A stretch of DNA of 64,000 bases from positions 124,001-188,000 of the forward strand of contig NZ_CAHLAR010000001.1 in assembly GCF_903652925.1 (NCBI RefSeq), given 5' to 3'. Position 1 is the stretch's first letter, and every line of letters begins with the position of its first letter. Below, piece after piece: positions 47,929 through 59,241 of this stretch. A model generated the notes under the pieces. The model worked only from the letters and a program-made list of their open reading frames with translations, was not told the origin of the DNA and ran no database searches. This DNA comes from Achromobacter anxifer. GTDB lineage: Bacteria > Pseudomonadota > Gammaproteobacteria > Burkholderiales > Burkholderiaceae_B. The position numbers were made by a program, and so were the translations under genes.

Positions 47929-47961
47929 GTTATCAGATAACCTGAGAAGTCTGTCTATAAT
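47929..47961 (+). promoter_or_regulatory. GntR-gene promoter with operator; transcript probably leaderless
   Basis: A perfect 6-1-6 palindrome GTTATC-A-GATAAC (47929-47941) is followed by TATAAT at 47956-47961, six bases before the ATG at 47968. Transcription from this -10 box would start at about the A of the ATG, and no ribosome-binding site is present, so the mRNA should be leaderless. The palindrome overlaps the -35 zone and fits autorepression by a FadR-type protein. Confidence 0.65.
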
Positions 47962-47967
47962 CGCGCC

Positions 47968-48687
47968 ATGCTGACCAAGAGCCTCACCCTGACCGAACAG
48001 GTCGCCCGCCAGATCGCCGCCGACATCGCTGGCGGCGCCTATCCCGTGGGCGCCAAACTGCCCGCAGGCCGCGTCCTGGCCGAGCAGTACGGCGTCAGCG
48101 CCGCGGTCATCCGCGAAGCCACCGAGCGCCTGCGGGCCCAGGGCCTGATTCAGAGCCGCCAGGGTTCCGGCAGCACCGTGCTGTCGCGCACGGGCGCGCA
48201 GGGCTTCCAGCTGTCGGCCGGCATCGCCGTGGACCGCAAGCAGTTGGCCGGCGTGTATGAATTGCGCATGGAACTGGAAGGCGGCGCGGCGGCGCTGGCC
48301 GCGCAACGGCGCGACGAGGCTGACCTGGCCGCCATGGCCCGCGCGCTGGCCGAACTGGAATCGCACCTGGAAGACCCGGAGCAGGGCGTCGAGCACGACA
48401 TCGCGTTCCATCGCGCCATTGCCGCAGCCACGCACAACAGCTGCTACCAGGACCTGCTGCAGTACCTGAACCTGCAACTCAGGCTGGCCGTCAGCACCGC
48501 GCGCAGCAACAGCCGCCTCCAGGAAGGCCTGACGGCAGTCGTGCACCAGGAACACGTAGCCGTGTTCGAGGCCATCCGCGCGCGCGATCCCGCCGCGGCC
48601 AGGCTGGCCGCCACCCGCCATTTGCAGCAGGCGGCCAGCCGCCTGCAACTCGATCTACTCTCCACCGCCGCAAGGCAGACATCATGA
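47968..48687 (+). CDS. GntR/FadR-family transcriptional regulator (FCD domain)
   Basis: A 239-residue regulator with an N-terminal winged helix (LTEQVARQIAADIAGGAYPVGAKLP, then YGVSAAVIREATERLRAQGLI) and an all-helical C-terminal FCD effector domain with metal-binding acids and histidines (DIAFHRAIAAATHN, VVHQEHVAVFEAI). It ends in an ATGA overlap with a GlcD-like dehydrogenase gene, so it most likely controls that gene in response to its hydroxyacid substrate. Confidence 0.93.
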   Translation: MLTKSLTLTEQVARQIAADIAGGAYPVGAKLPAGRVLAEQYGVSAAVIREATERLRAQGLIQSRQGSGSTVLSRTGAQGFQLSAGIAVDRKQLAGVYELRMELEGGAAALAAQRRDEADLAAMARALAELESHLEDPEQGVEHDIAFHRAIAAATHNSCYQDLLQYLNLQLRLAVSTARSNSRLQEGLTAVVHQEHVAVFEAIRARDPAAARLAATRHLQQAASRLQLDLLSTAARQTS

Positions 48688-50096
48688 GCGCATCCGACTT
48701 CACGCAACGCCTGGTCCAGGCCCTGGGCCCCGACACCGTCATCACCGCCGAGGCGGACATCGCGCCCTGGCTCTCCGACTGGCGCGGCCTGTACAAGGGC
48801 AACGCGCAAGCCGTGGTGCGCCCGCGCACGACCGCCGAGGTCGCCACCTGCCTGGCGCTATGCCAGGAGGCTGGCGTGCCGGTGGTGCCGCGAGGCGGCA
48901 ATACCGGCCTGTGCGGCGGCGCCACGCCTGACGGCGCCGCTGGCAACGTGGTGCTGAGCCTGGACCGCATGAACGCCGTGCGCTCCATCGACACCATCGC
49001 CAACACCATGGTGGCCGAAGCGGGCGCGATCCTGGGCAATCTGCGCCGCGCCGCGCAGGACGCCGGCCGTCTGCTGCCGCTGAGCCTGGCGGCGGAAGAT
49101 TCCAGCCAGATCGGCGGCAACGTCGCCACCAACGCCGGCGGCGTGAACGTGGTGCGCTACGGCATGGCGCGCGAGCTGGTGCTGGGCCTGGAGGCGGTGC
49201 TGCCCACGGGCGAGATCTTCCACGGCCTGCGCACCCTGCGCAAAGACAACACCGGCTACGACCTCAAGCAATTGCTGATTGGCTCCGAAGGCACGCTCGG
49301 CGTCATCACCGCTGTCGCGCTGCGCCTGTTCCCCCGCACCGACGTGCGTTCGGTGGTGCTGGCCGCGGTCGAGTCGCCGGCGCAGGCCCTGCAACTGTTC
49401 GAGATCCTGTTCGAACAGTGCGGCGCGCGCCTGCAGGCCTTCGAATACTTCTCGGGCGATTGCCTGGACCTGGTGCTGGCGCACGCCGCGGGCGTGCAGG
49501 AACCCTTCGACCAGCGCTATCCGGCCTATGTGCTGGTGGAACTGGCGGACACCGCAGACGAGGCCGCGCTGAACGGCCTGGTGGAAAACGTGATCGGCGC
49601 GGCGCTGGAACGCGGCCTGTGCCTGGACGCGGCAGTGTCGGCGTCGCTGGCGCAGTTGCAGGCGCTGTGGAAACTGCGCGAGGAAATCTCCGAAGCGCAG
49701 CGCGCCGACGGCCCGCACCTGAAGCACGACGTGTCGCTGCCGATCGAACGCATCCCCGACTTCATGGAATCGGCCGAGGCCCGCGTGCGCGCGCTGTACC
49801 CGGACATCCGCCCCTTCATCTTCGGCCACTTCGGCGACGGCAACCTGCACTACAACCTGTCCCGCCCGGCCGGCGCGGACCGCGACTGGGTGGCGGTGCA
49901 TGGGGCGGCGATCACGGATGCGGTGCTGGACGAGGTGAACCGTTATGGCGGAAGCATTTCTGCCGAGCATGGGATCGGGCAGCTGAAGCGGGATCATTTC
50001 CTGCATAGCAAGGATGCGCTGGAGTTGCGGTTGATGCGGGAAATCAAGGGTGTGTTGGATCCGGCGGGGATTATGAATCCTGGGAAGTTGCTGTAG
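48684..50096 (+). CDS. FAD-linked D-2-hydroxyacid dehydrogenase (GlcD/D2HGDH-like)
   Basis: A 470-residue VAO-family flavoenzyme. The FAD-binding domain carries VVPRGGNTGLCGGATP and SQIGGNVATNAGGVNVVRYG; the C-terminal domain has FGHFGDGNLHYNLSRP and the closing ISAEHGIGQLKRDHF, typical of D-lactate, glycolate or D-2-hydroxyglutarate dehydrogenases. It is translationally coupled to the GntR gene upstream. The precise substrate cannot be fixed without relatives. Confidence 0.92.
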   Translation: MSASDFTQRLVQALGPDTVITAEADIAPWLSDWRGLYKGNAQAVVRPRTTAEVATCLALCQEAGVPVVPRGGNTGLCGGATPDGAAGNVVLSLDRMNAVRSIDTIANTMVAEAGAILGNLRRAAQDAGRLLPLSLAAEDSSQIGGNVATNAGGVNVVRYGMARELVLGLEAVLPTGEIFHGLRTLRKDNTGYDLKQLLIGSEGTLGVITAVALRLFPRTDVRSVVLAAVESPAQALQLFEILFEQCGARLQAFEYFSGDCLDLVLAHAAGVQEPFDQRYPAYVLVELADTADEAALNGLVENVIGAALERGLCLDAAVSASLAQLQALWKLREEISEAQRADGPHLKHDVSLPIERIPDFMESAEARVRALYPDIRPFIFGHFGDGNLHYNLSRPAGADRDWVAVHGAAITDAVLDEVNRYGGSISAEHGIGQLKRDHFLHSKDALELRLMREIKGVLDPAGIMNPGKLL

Positions 50097-50166
50097 TTTC
50101 TTTTGGGCGGCTTTGAGCGGAGCGTCGTGGTTTGCTCTTCGGTGTATGAGCGAAGCTTCGTAGGCC

Positions 50167-50330
50167 GCACGTCGGCGCAGGCGGCATGGCGGCGAGCGCC
50201 CACGATTGCGGTCCGGAGCCTTCGCTCCGGACTCCCCCGTCGTCATCTTCGTCACCGCCTTCGGCGGTTCCTTCAGATTCCCTCGGGCGCATCGAGGTTG
50301 CTCGCCGCCATGCCGCCTGCGCCGACGTGC
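50167..50330. repeat. Palindromic intergenic element A (31-bp perfect terminal inverted repeats)
   Basis: Bases 50167-50197 and 50300-50330 are perfect reverse complements (31 bp). The 102-base core between them holds two more perfect hairpins: TCCGGAG/CTCCGGA at 50212-50231 and ACCGCC/GGCGGT at 50254-50268. The core is closely similar, in inverted orientation, to that of element B at 50890-51037, but the outer arms are unrelated in sequence. No protein is encoded; the element lies between the convergent dehydrogenase and thiC genes. Confidence 0.85.
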
Positions 50331-50889
50331 TACTTGCGTCTTGGTCTGTTGCGTTGCTAGGACCGTGTTCAGTGGCGAGTCTTGCGGGGCCCGCTCATTG
50401 CGGCCGCCCGGGCGGCCGTAATGAGCATACGTCGTTGCGTGCGTCGTGACGCGTGCGCTTGCGCGAATGCGGCGGGTGGTTTGCTAGTGGTTGTCGCCTC
50501 GTTTTTTGGGGGGCGGTGATGGGCGGCGCGCGATGGACAGACGCTTGCGCGTGCTGATCCTCTCGCGCGCGCCGCCCATCCGGCAGCGGAGTTGAAATGA
50601 CAAATTTTCAGCTTCCCATCATGGTGCGAACGCTTTGATGGTGGGTCGCGTGCGATATGCGCCGTAGCTTAGGGGCAGCACTGTACGCACTTAACCCATC
50701 CGACGCGTTCGTCACCAGCGCGCAGCGGCATCGGTCGACGCCAGACACCGCGTAAGCCCCCAAAGGCCGCCCGCGCGGCCGGCCGGGGGCGGGCCCCGCA
50801 AGATCCTCGCCCACCCCCACCGGTGGCAAGAACGCCAAGCACACAGTTCGTCCCGGCATCCGCGAAGATTCAATCAACCGAGTCCGTCG
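50331..50889. other. Gene-free spacer between palindromic elements, with two further hairpins
   Basis: No coding frame has family-like sequence or support here. A 34-base near-perfect hairpin (50393-50426, arms GCTCATTGCGGCCGCC and its complement with one mismatch) and a longer one (50518-50533 against 50563-50580) are seen. Neither is followed by a T tract. The rest, including 50590-50760, shows nothing I can name. Confidence 0.6.
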
Positions 50890-51037
50890 CGTCGGGGGCC
50901 CGCGAGGCGCGGGGAGTCGATAAGCCCGAGGGAATCCGAAGGAACCGCCGAAGGCGGTGACGAGGATGACGAAGGGGAAGCCCGGAGCGAAGGCTCCGGG
51001 CCGCAATCGTTGACCCGCGCCTCGCGGGCCCCCGACG
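50890..51037. repeat. Palindromic intergenic element B (24-bp perfect terminal inverted repeats)
   Basis: Bases 50890-50913 and 51014-51037 are perfect reverse complements (24 bp, CGTCGGGGGCCCGCG start). The 100-base core is an inverted copy of the core of element A; by hand alignment of about 93 positions I count roughly eight differences. In the first core hairpin the closing pair is C-G here and T-A in element A, so pairing is kept while the sequence changes. Confidence 0.85.
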
Positions 51038-51084
51038 TGACGGGCGTCTTAAGAACTCAAACCCGTCACAAGCAAGAAAAAAAA

Positions 51085-53165
<2,081 letters not shown>

Positions 53166-53370
53166 AAGCGAAGTATAGAGGCTGGCGCGCGTTCCGACGA
53201 ATCGCCCGGCTGCTGCGCCGCGTCAGCCGGTGCAGACGCAAGCTGGTATTACTGGATTACATTTGGATTCAGACTGGGGCGACACCGTCATTCAGCTTCG
53301 GTACACTTTTCCCAGTGCCGGGCATGGAGACACATGGCCTGGTCTTAGTCCACTTGAGAAGGAATCGAGC

Positions 53371-53934
53371 ATGCAACTGACCATACGCAAATTGGCGCCC
53401 GCCCTGGTTGTTGTGACGTTGGCGCTAGCGGGTTGCAAGACCGCCCCGACCAAGACGTCCGGCGACACCACCACGCCGCAGACCGGCCAGCCGGCCGCCA
53501 CGACGCCCGCCGCTGCCGCGTCGGTGGACTTCTACCTGGCGCAAAAGCAGCCCGCTCCTGGCCTGCGCGAAATCGGCCTGCCTGACGGCAAGCTCTACAT
53601 GCAGACCATGCCGGTCCTGACCCGCGCCGACCTGACCGACGCCGCCGCGCTGGTGGACCGCCAGGGCAAAAACTTCGTGGGCCTGCGTTTCTCGGAAGCC
53701 GGCGCCCGCAAGCTGAATGACGTCAGCACCAAGAACGTCGGCAACATGCTGGCGCTGGTGATCGACCAGGAACTGGTTGCCGCTCCGCTCATCGCCGAAC
53801 CGCTGAACCGCGGCGTGCTGGCCTTCGGCGTGCAGTCGGCCCAGGCCGCCTCGGAGATCGCCGCCAAGATCCGCGGCGACGCCGGCGTGCCGCCCGCGGG
53901 CGGAGCTGCTCCGGCTCCTGCTGCCAAGCCCTGA
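53371..53934 (+). CDS. SecD P1-head-like lipoprotein, function unknown
   Basis: A 187-residue protein with a lipoprotein signal peptide (lipobox LALAGC, Cys22), a Thr/Ala/Pro-rich linker, and a domain resembling the SecD/SecDF periplasmic P1 head: FVGLRFSEAGARKLNDVSTKNVGNMLALVIDQELVAAPLI matches the SecD pattern LDSEGAR...GKRLAIVLDGKVLSAPVI. It lacks all SecD membrane helices. A free-standing, lipid-anchored SecD-head domain may assist late protein export, but this is inference. A terminator follows. Confidence 0.85.
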   Translation: MQLTIRKLAPALVVVTLALAGCKTAPTKTSGDTTTPQTGQPAATTPAAAASVDFYLAQKQPAPGLREIGLPDGKLYMQTMPVLTRADLTDAAALVDRQGKNFVGLRFSEAGARKLNDVSTKNVGNMLALVIDQELVAAPLIAEPLNRGVLAFGVQSAQAASEIAAKIRGDAGVPPAGGAAPAPAAKP

Positions 53935-53953
53935 TCCGCTCAGGCAATCAAAA

Positions 53954-53979
53954 AGCCCGGCGATGCCGGGCTTTTTTTC
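53954..53979 (+). terminator. Rho-independent terminator
   Basis: An 8-bp stem AGCCCGGC/GCCGGGCT (53954-53961 with 53965-53972), three-base loop, then seven T. It ends the lipoprotein gene, and with the A run on its left it could also serve the minus strand. Confidence 0.93.
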
Positions 53980-54016
53980 TTGGGCGAGCGGACCGTAACC
54001 TCGACTCGCAACAGGC

Positions 54017-54307
54017 CTAGCGATGCAGTGCACGCAGCGCCATTTCAGGCGCATTGGCGACGACTTTCAGCAAAGCGGCAGCGGGCCCCGTAGGTACCCG
54101 TCGTTTCTGTTCCCAGTTTTGCAGCGTGCGGACGCTGACGTGCAAGGCAGCTGCGAACTCCGCCTGGGACAGCTTGGTCTGCTCTCGCACCCGCTTCACG
54201 TCCAAGGGATCAAGCGTCGTCACTCGTGATGGAGACGCCCGGCCTTTGCGAATTGCCGCTGCCTCCTTGAGGCTCGTCTTCAGATCGGCAAACAATTGCT
54301 CGTCCAT
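54017..54307 (-). CDS. NadS/HigA-type antitoxin, XRE family
   Basis: A 96-residue protein with a C-terminal XRE helix-turn-helix: LDVKRVREQTKLSQAEFAAALHVSVRTLQNWEQKRRVPTGPAAALLKVV. This is the usual antitoxin of RelE-like toxins with the toxin-first gene order. The ATG at 54307 lies one base after the toxin stop (TGAC-ATG). It should bind both the toxin and the operator upstream (54627-54645). A paralogous antitoxin without toxin lies at 15455-15712. Confidence 0.93.
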   Translation of the reverse strand: MDEQLFADLKTSLKEAAAIRKGRASPSRVTTLDPLDVKRVREQTKLSQAEFAAALHVSVRTLQNWEQKRRVPTGPAAALLKVVANAPEMALRALHR

Positions 54308-54308
54308 G

Positions 54309-54620
54309 TCATAGATCCTTTACCAACGCCCGCAACTGCGCAAGTTCTGCCTGAGTCAAATCGTCTCGCACGCTCTTGGCATAGGCCAACAGCATCAAGA
54401 GCTGGTCGTCATCCGTGATCTAGTAGTAGATCACCCGCAGCCCGCCACTTTTGCCTGTTCCTGGACGTGCGTAGCGCACCTTCCGTATTCCTCCGCCACC
54501 AGGGATCACATTGCCGCACGCTGGATCTTCCAGCAGCATTTGCTGCAAGTCTCGATAGCCGTCATCCGTCAGCAGGGAAGTGATTTGCCTGGTAAAGACG
54601 CTGGTTTCTACGAAAACCAT
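54309..54620 (-). pseudogene. RelE-like toxin interrupted by an in-frame amber codon
   Basis: The 104-codon frame from the ATG at 54620 to the TGA at 54309-54311 is open except for one TAG at 54420-54422 (codon 67). Before it: VIPGGGGIRKVRYARPGTGK and GGLRVIYY; after it: ITDDDQLLMLLAYAKSVRDD and the C-terminal helix. Together these are a complete RelE/HigB-type mRNA interferase, in which the position of the stop is normally a Trp or Tyr (RVIYYW/Y). One base change explains it, so the toxin is probably dead or made only by readthrough. The antitoxin is intact. Confidence 0.88.
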
Positions 54621-54626
54621 GATCGG

Positions 54627-54645
54627 ATTATACGCCAGTGGCGTA
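54627..54645 (-). promoter_or_regulatory. TA promoter/operator (TATAAT overlapping 7-1-7 palindrome), leaderless toxin start
   Basis: On the minus strand TATAAT (54632-54627) overlaps the palindrome TACGCCA-N-TGGCGTA (54631-54645). The toxin ATG begins six bases after the -10 box, so transcription should start at the ATG itself. The same layout with a different half-site base occurs at 15793-15811. Confidence 0.72.
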
Positions 54646-54914
54646 GTCATAATTAACATGAAGCAGCCGCTGAGAGTAGCGCTGCGAGGGCGTTGATGAA
54701 TGTACGCGCCCTGCTGGGGGCGATGTGGCCCACCGTGCGGTTTTCGTCACAGACTGGCGCGTCGGGACAGGGTTGCGAGGGAGGCGCGCGGATTGCAGCC
54801 ACGACGACTTGGCGTCGCGAAATGCCGGAAGTGTCGGGCCAGGACAGGTAGAAGCGCAGGCCTGTGGCTGCGCTTCTTCAGCGAGACGTTGCGCCTACGC
54901 GAAAAGTGCCACGC
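54646..54914. other. Spacer without recognisable features
   Basis: About 270 bases between the toxin promoter and the end of the XRE gene on the minus strand. I see no gene with family support, no terminator and no strong repeat here. Confidence 0.6.
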
Positions 54915-55367
54915 TCAGCCCGGCTTGCGGCCGCGCGTCTTGGCGCCGCGGCGGACCTGGACGGTTTTTTCGATGTAGGCCAGGGTGATCGATTCGAGTA
55001 CCAGGCGGTCGTCGGCCGTGAGCGATTCGAACTGCGAAGGCGAGATATTGGGGAAGGGCCAGGGCGCCAGCGGGCGCGGCCGGGCGCCGGGGCGCGGCAC
55101 GGGTTCCGCCACGCCGGGGGTAGGCAAGGTGTTGCTGAGGTCGTAGCCTTCCACGGGCAGTTCCATGGGGCCTTTGCCGGTCTCCAGCCATTCGACCTCG
55201 ACCTTCAGGACCTGCGCCAGCTTGCGGGCCGAGCGGCTGGAGTGCCGCAGCCCGCTTTCATAGCTGCCGATGGCGCTTTGCGAGATGCGCCCCAGACGGG
55301 CGAGCGCTTTCTGCGTGTGGCCACGCAAGAGGCGCGCATGCTTCAGTCGGTCTGAGAATGTTTTCAC
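54915..55367 (-). CDS. XRE-family transcriptional regulator
   Basis: A 150-residue protein with an N-terminal helix-turn-helix (residues 3-62, RLKHARLLRGHTQKALARLG then SQSAIGSYESGLRHSSRSARKLAQVLKVEVEWLETG), a proline-rich middle (about 70-105) and a short helical C terminus ending in a basic Arg/Lys/Gly tail. It resembles phage-repressor-like XRE regulators but has no peptidase domain. It diverges from a response-regulator-like gene across 78 AT-rich bases, so it probably controls both. Confidence 0.85.
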   Translation of the reverse strand: MKTFSDRLKHARLLRGHTQKALARLGRISQSAIGSYESGLRHSSRSARKLAQVLKVEVEWLETGKGPMELPVEGYDLSNTLPTPGVAEPVPRPGARPRPLAPWPFPNISPSQFESLTADDRLVLESITLAYIEKTVQVRRGAKTRGRKPG

Positions 55368-55445
55368 ACGGCGATTGAAGCTTGCTGATCATGCTCTTTG
55401 GTAGTTATAAATATTACTTAAGTGATATTTATCAAGGATGACAAT

Positions 55446-56147
55446 ATGGAGCAACGGGGCAGCGTCTTCGTCGTACAGCTTGCCGAAGCGGCGGGCGAGG
55501 ATTTCGCCGGCGCCTTGCGCCTGTTGCGTTGGCAAGTCCGTCTATTCGATTCGTCCGCGCAGTTGCTGGAACACCTGCAGACCGAGCGCGCGGATGTCCT
55601 GGCGCTGTGTGGCGCCAGCCGGGGCGTGCCGGACCTCATCGCCATGCTGCGCCGCTTGGCGCCGGCCGCGACGGTGGTCTGGCAGTCGCCTGGCGTCGGC
55701 GCGTCCGAACGCATAGCCGCGCTGGACGCTGGCGCGGATGTCTGCATGCCTGACGGCATGGAGGCGCTGGAATGGGATGCCTTGCTGCGCAATCTGTGCC
55801 GGCGCGCGCCCGCCGCCGCCTTGCCCTGGCGAGTCGATCCGCATGCCGGCGCGTTGGCGGGGCCGGCGGGGGAATATTTGCCACTGACGGCGACGGAGCG
55901 CGCTTTTTTTGTCCGCTTATTGAACGCGCCGGGCTACTGCCTGCGGCGCGAGAGCTTTTTCCCTGCCGGCGGGCACGACTCGCGCGAGGGAGCGCGGCGC
56001 GTGGATGTGCTGTTGTCGCGGCTGCGCAGCAAGGCGCGCCGCCTCAACATCGAATTGCCCGTGCTCGCGGTGCGCGGCTGGGGCTACATCCTGATGACCG
56101 AGGGCGGGCAGGGGTTCAGAGAACGACCAGATTATCCCGATGCATGA
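55446..56147 (+). CDS. Winged-helix regulator with degenerate receiver domain
   Basis: A 233-residue protein. Residues 1-115 follow a CheY-like fold ([51 protein letters not shown]) but lack the acidic pair, the phosphoacceptor Asp (Cys or Gly there) and the conserved Lys. Residues 130-225 form an OmpR-type winged helix ([54 protein letters not shown]). It should bind DNA without phosphorylation. ATG at 55446 follows AAGGATGA; GTG at 55422 is an in-frame alternative. Its end overlaps proB by 32 bases on the other strand. Confidence 0.82.
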   Translation: MEQRGSVFVVQLAEAAGEDFAGALRLLRWQVRLFDSSAQLLEHLQTERADVLALCGASRGVPDLIAMLRRLAPAATVVWQSPGVGASERIAALDAGADVCMPDGMEALEWDALLRNLCRRAPAAALPWRVDPHAGALAGPAGEYLPLTATERAFFVRLLNAPGYCLRRESFFPAGGHDSREGARRVDVLLSRLRSKARRLNIELPVLAVRGWGYILMTEGGQGFRERPDYPDA

Positions 56148-57252
56148 GCTCGGGTTCGGTCATGCTGCCCAGGATGCGCGCGATCTGCGACGAAGGTTGG
56201 CGCAGGATGCGGCGGGTGTCGGCCGATGAGTAGTTGATCAGGCCGCGGGCGCACTCGCGCCCTTGGCCGTCGACGCAAGCGACCACGTCGCCGCGGCCGA
56301 ACTCGCCCTCGACCTCGGTCACCCCGATGGGCAGCAGGCTCTTGCCTTCGCGCAGCAGCGCCTGCACGGCGCCGTCGTCCAGCATTACGCGTCCGCGCAG
56401 CCGCAGGTGATCGGCCAGCCACTGCTTGCGCGCGGACCAGACCGGCAGCACGGCGCGCAATTCGCTGCCTATGCATTCGCCCTGGGCCAGGCGCGTGAGC
56501 ACGTTGCGTTCGCGGCCAGAGGCGATGACGGTGTGCGCGCCGCTATGCGCCGCGCGCTTGGCCGCCAGCACTTTGGTCAGCATGCCGCCGGTGCCGATGC
56601 CGCTGCCGGCGCCGCCAGCCATGGCTTCCAGCGCGGGGTCGCCGGCCTGGGCGTGCGACATGAACTTGGCGTCGGGATTCTTGCGGGGATCCGAGTCGTA
56701 CAGGCCGCGCTGGTCCGTCAGGATGATCAGCGTGTCGGCTTCGATCAGGTTGGTGACCAGCGCACCCAGCGTGTCGTTGTCGCCCAGCCGGATTTCGTCG
56801 GTCACGACCGTGTCGTTTTCATTCACGATGGGCACCACGCCCAGGCGCAGCAGCGCGAACAGCGTGCTGCGCGCGTTCAGGTAGCGGTGCCGGTCCGCCA
56901 GGTCTTCGTGCGTCAGCAGGATCTGGGCGGTGCGCAGGCCGTACTCGGCGAACGCGGCTTCATAGGCCTGGCACAGGCCCATCTGGCCCACGGCCGCGGC
57001 GGCCTGCAATTCGTGCATCACGGACGGGCGCTTGCGCCAGCCCAGGCGCGCCATGCCTTCCGCGATGGCGCCGCTGGAAACCAGCACGACCTGCTTGCCC
57101 TGCTTGTGCAGGGCGGCGATCTGCGCGGCCCAGTGCGCCACGGCGGCGCGGTCCAGGCCTCGGCCTTCGTTGGTGACCAGCGACGAGCCGACTTTGGCGA
57201 CGAGGCGCTGGGCGTTGGTGACGACGGAAACGGCGGGTGTTTCAGCGGACAT
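56116..57252 (-). CDS. proB: Glutamate 5-kinase
   Basis: A 378-residue enzyme for the first step of proline synthesis. The kinase domain has [45 protein letters not shown] and [15 protein letters not shown]-terminal PUA domain starts near residue 280 ([15 protein letters not shown]). It lies 57 bases after obgE in the conserved rplU-rpmA-obgE-proB order. Its end overlaps the convergent regulator gene. Confidence 0.97.
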   Translation of the reverse strand: MSAETPAVSVVTNAQRLVAKVGSSLVTNEGRGLDRAAVAHWAAQIAALHKQGKQVVLVSSGAIAEGMARLGWRKRPSVMHELQAAAAVGQMGLCQAYEAAFAEYGLRTAQILLTHEDLADRHRYLNARSTLFALLRLGVVPIVNENDTVVTDEIRLGDNDTLGALVTNLIEADTLIILTDQRGLYDSDPRKNPDAKFMSHAQAGDPALEAMAGGAGSGIGTGGMLTKVLAAKRAAHSGAHTVIASGRERNVLTRLAQGECIGSELRAVLPVWSARKQWLADHLRLRGRVMLDDGAVQALLREGKSLLPIGVTEVEGEFGRGDVVACVDGQGRECARGLINYSSADTRRILRQPSSQIARILGSMTEPELMHRDNLVVL

Positions 57253-57309
57253 GATGGCGGCCGGCTGCGGCGAGAAAAAAGACGTAATCGAGAGGACTGC
57301 GATTATGGC

Positions 57310-58626
<1,317 letters not shown>

Positions 58627-58634
58627 CTAGTCGA

Positions 58635-58895
58635 TTACTCGGCAGCGACGATCGAAACGGTCTGCTTGTTCAACGCGCCCTTGAAGCCGAATTGAACCTT
58701 GCCGTCGATCAGCGCGAACAGGGTGTGGTCCTTGCCCATGCCGACGTTCACGCCAGCGTGGAAGCGAGTACCGCGCTGACGCACGATGATCGAACCAGCG
58801 GGAATCAATTCGCCGCCGAATGCCTTGACGCCCAGACGCTTCGATTCTGAGTCGCGTCCGTTCCGCGTAGAGCCGCCGCCCTTTTTCTGTGCCAT
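58635..58895 (-). CDS. rpmA: 50S ribosomal protein bL27
   Basis: An 86-residue ribosomal protein. The N terminus [20 protein letters not shown] and [21 protein letters not shown] are diagnostic; its N-terminal tail reaches the peptidyl-transferase centre. It follows rplU by 34 bases in one transcript. Confidence 0.99.
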   Translation of the reverse strand: MAQKKGGGSTRNGRDSESKRLGVKAFGGELIPAGSIIVRQRGTRFHAGVNVGMGKDHTLFALIDGKVQFGFKGALNKQTVSIVAAE

Positions 58896-58929
58896 GTTTA
58901 GCTCCTGCTAAGTGGTACCGAGTCGCTTC

Positions 58930-59241
58930 TTAAGCCGTGATGGCTTCGATGCGGATTTCGGTGTAGTTCTGACGGTGGCCCTGACGCTTCTGGTAGTGCT
59001 TGCGACGGCGCATCTTGAAGATCTTGACCTTGTCGTGGCGGCCTTGCGCAAGAACCGTTGCCTTGACCACGGCGCCGGAGACGAGGGGCGTGCCAACTTT
59101 CAGTTGGTCGCCTTCGCCCACGGACAGCACTTGGTCCAGGGTGATTTCTTGCCCAATGTCAGCCGGTATCTGTTCTATCTTGAGTTTTTCGCCAGCGGCA
59201 ACGCGATACTGCTTGCCACCGGTTTTTACGACCGCGTACAT
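58930..59241 (-). CDS. rplU: 50S ribosomal protein bL21
   Basis: A 103-residue ribosomal protein opening [25 protein letters not shown], with [20 protein letters not shown] near the end. It is the first gene of the rplU-rpmA transcript. Confidence 0.99.
   Translation of the reverse strand: MYAVVKTGGKQYRVAAGEKLKIEQIPADIGQEITLDQVLSVGEGDQLKVGTPLVSGAVVKATVLAQGRHDKVKIFKMRRRKHYQKRQGHRQNYTEIRIEAITA

Noticed and set aside
48858-50255. A 465-codon frame opposite the GlcD-like gene
   Set aside because: Antisense shadow rich in Gln, Arg and His; the sense gene is well supported and coupled to its regulator.
50071-50292. Short minus-strand frames in the palindromic elements reading Glu/Asp/Gly-rich peptides
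   Set aside because: They are translations of hairpin repeats, have no ribosome-binding site and recur in inverted copies.
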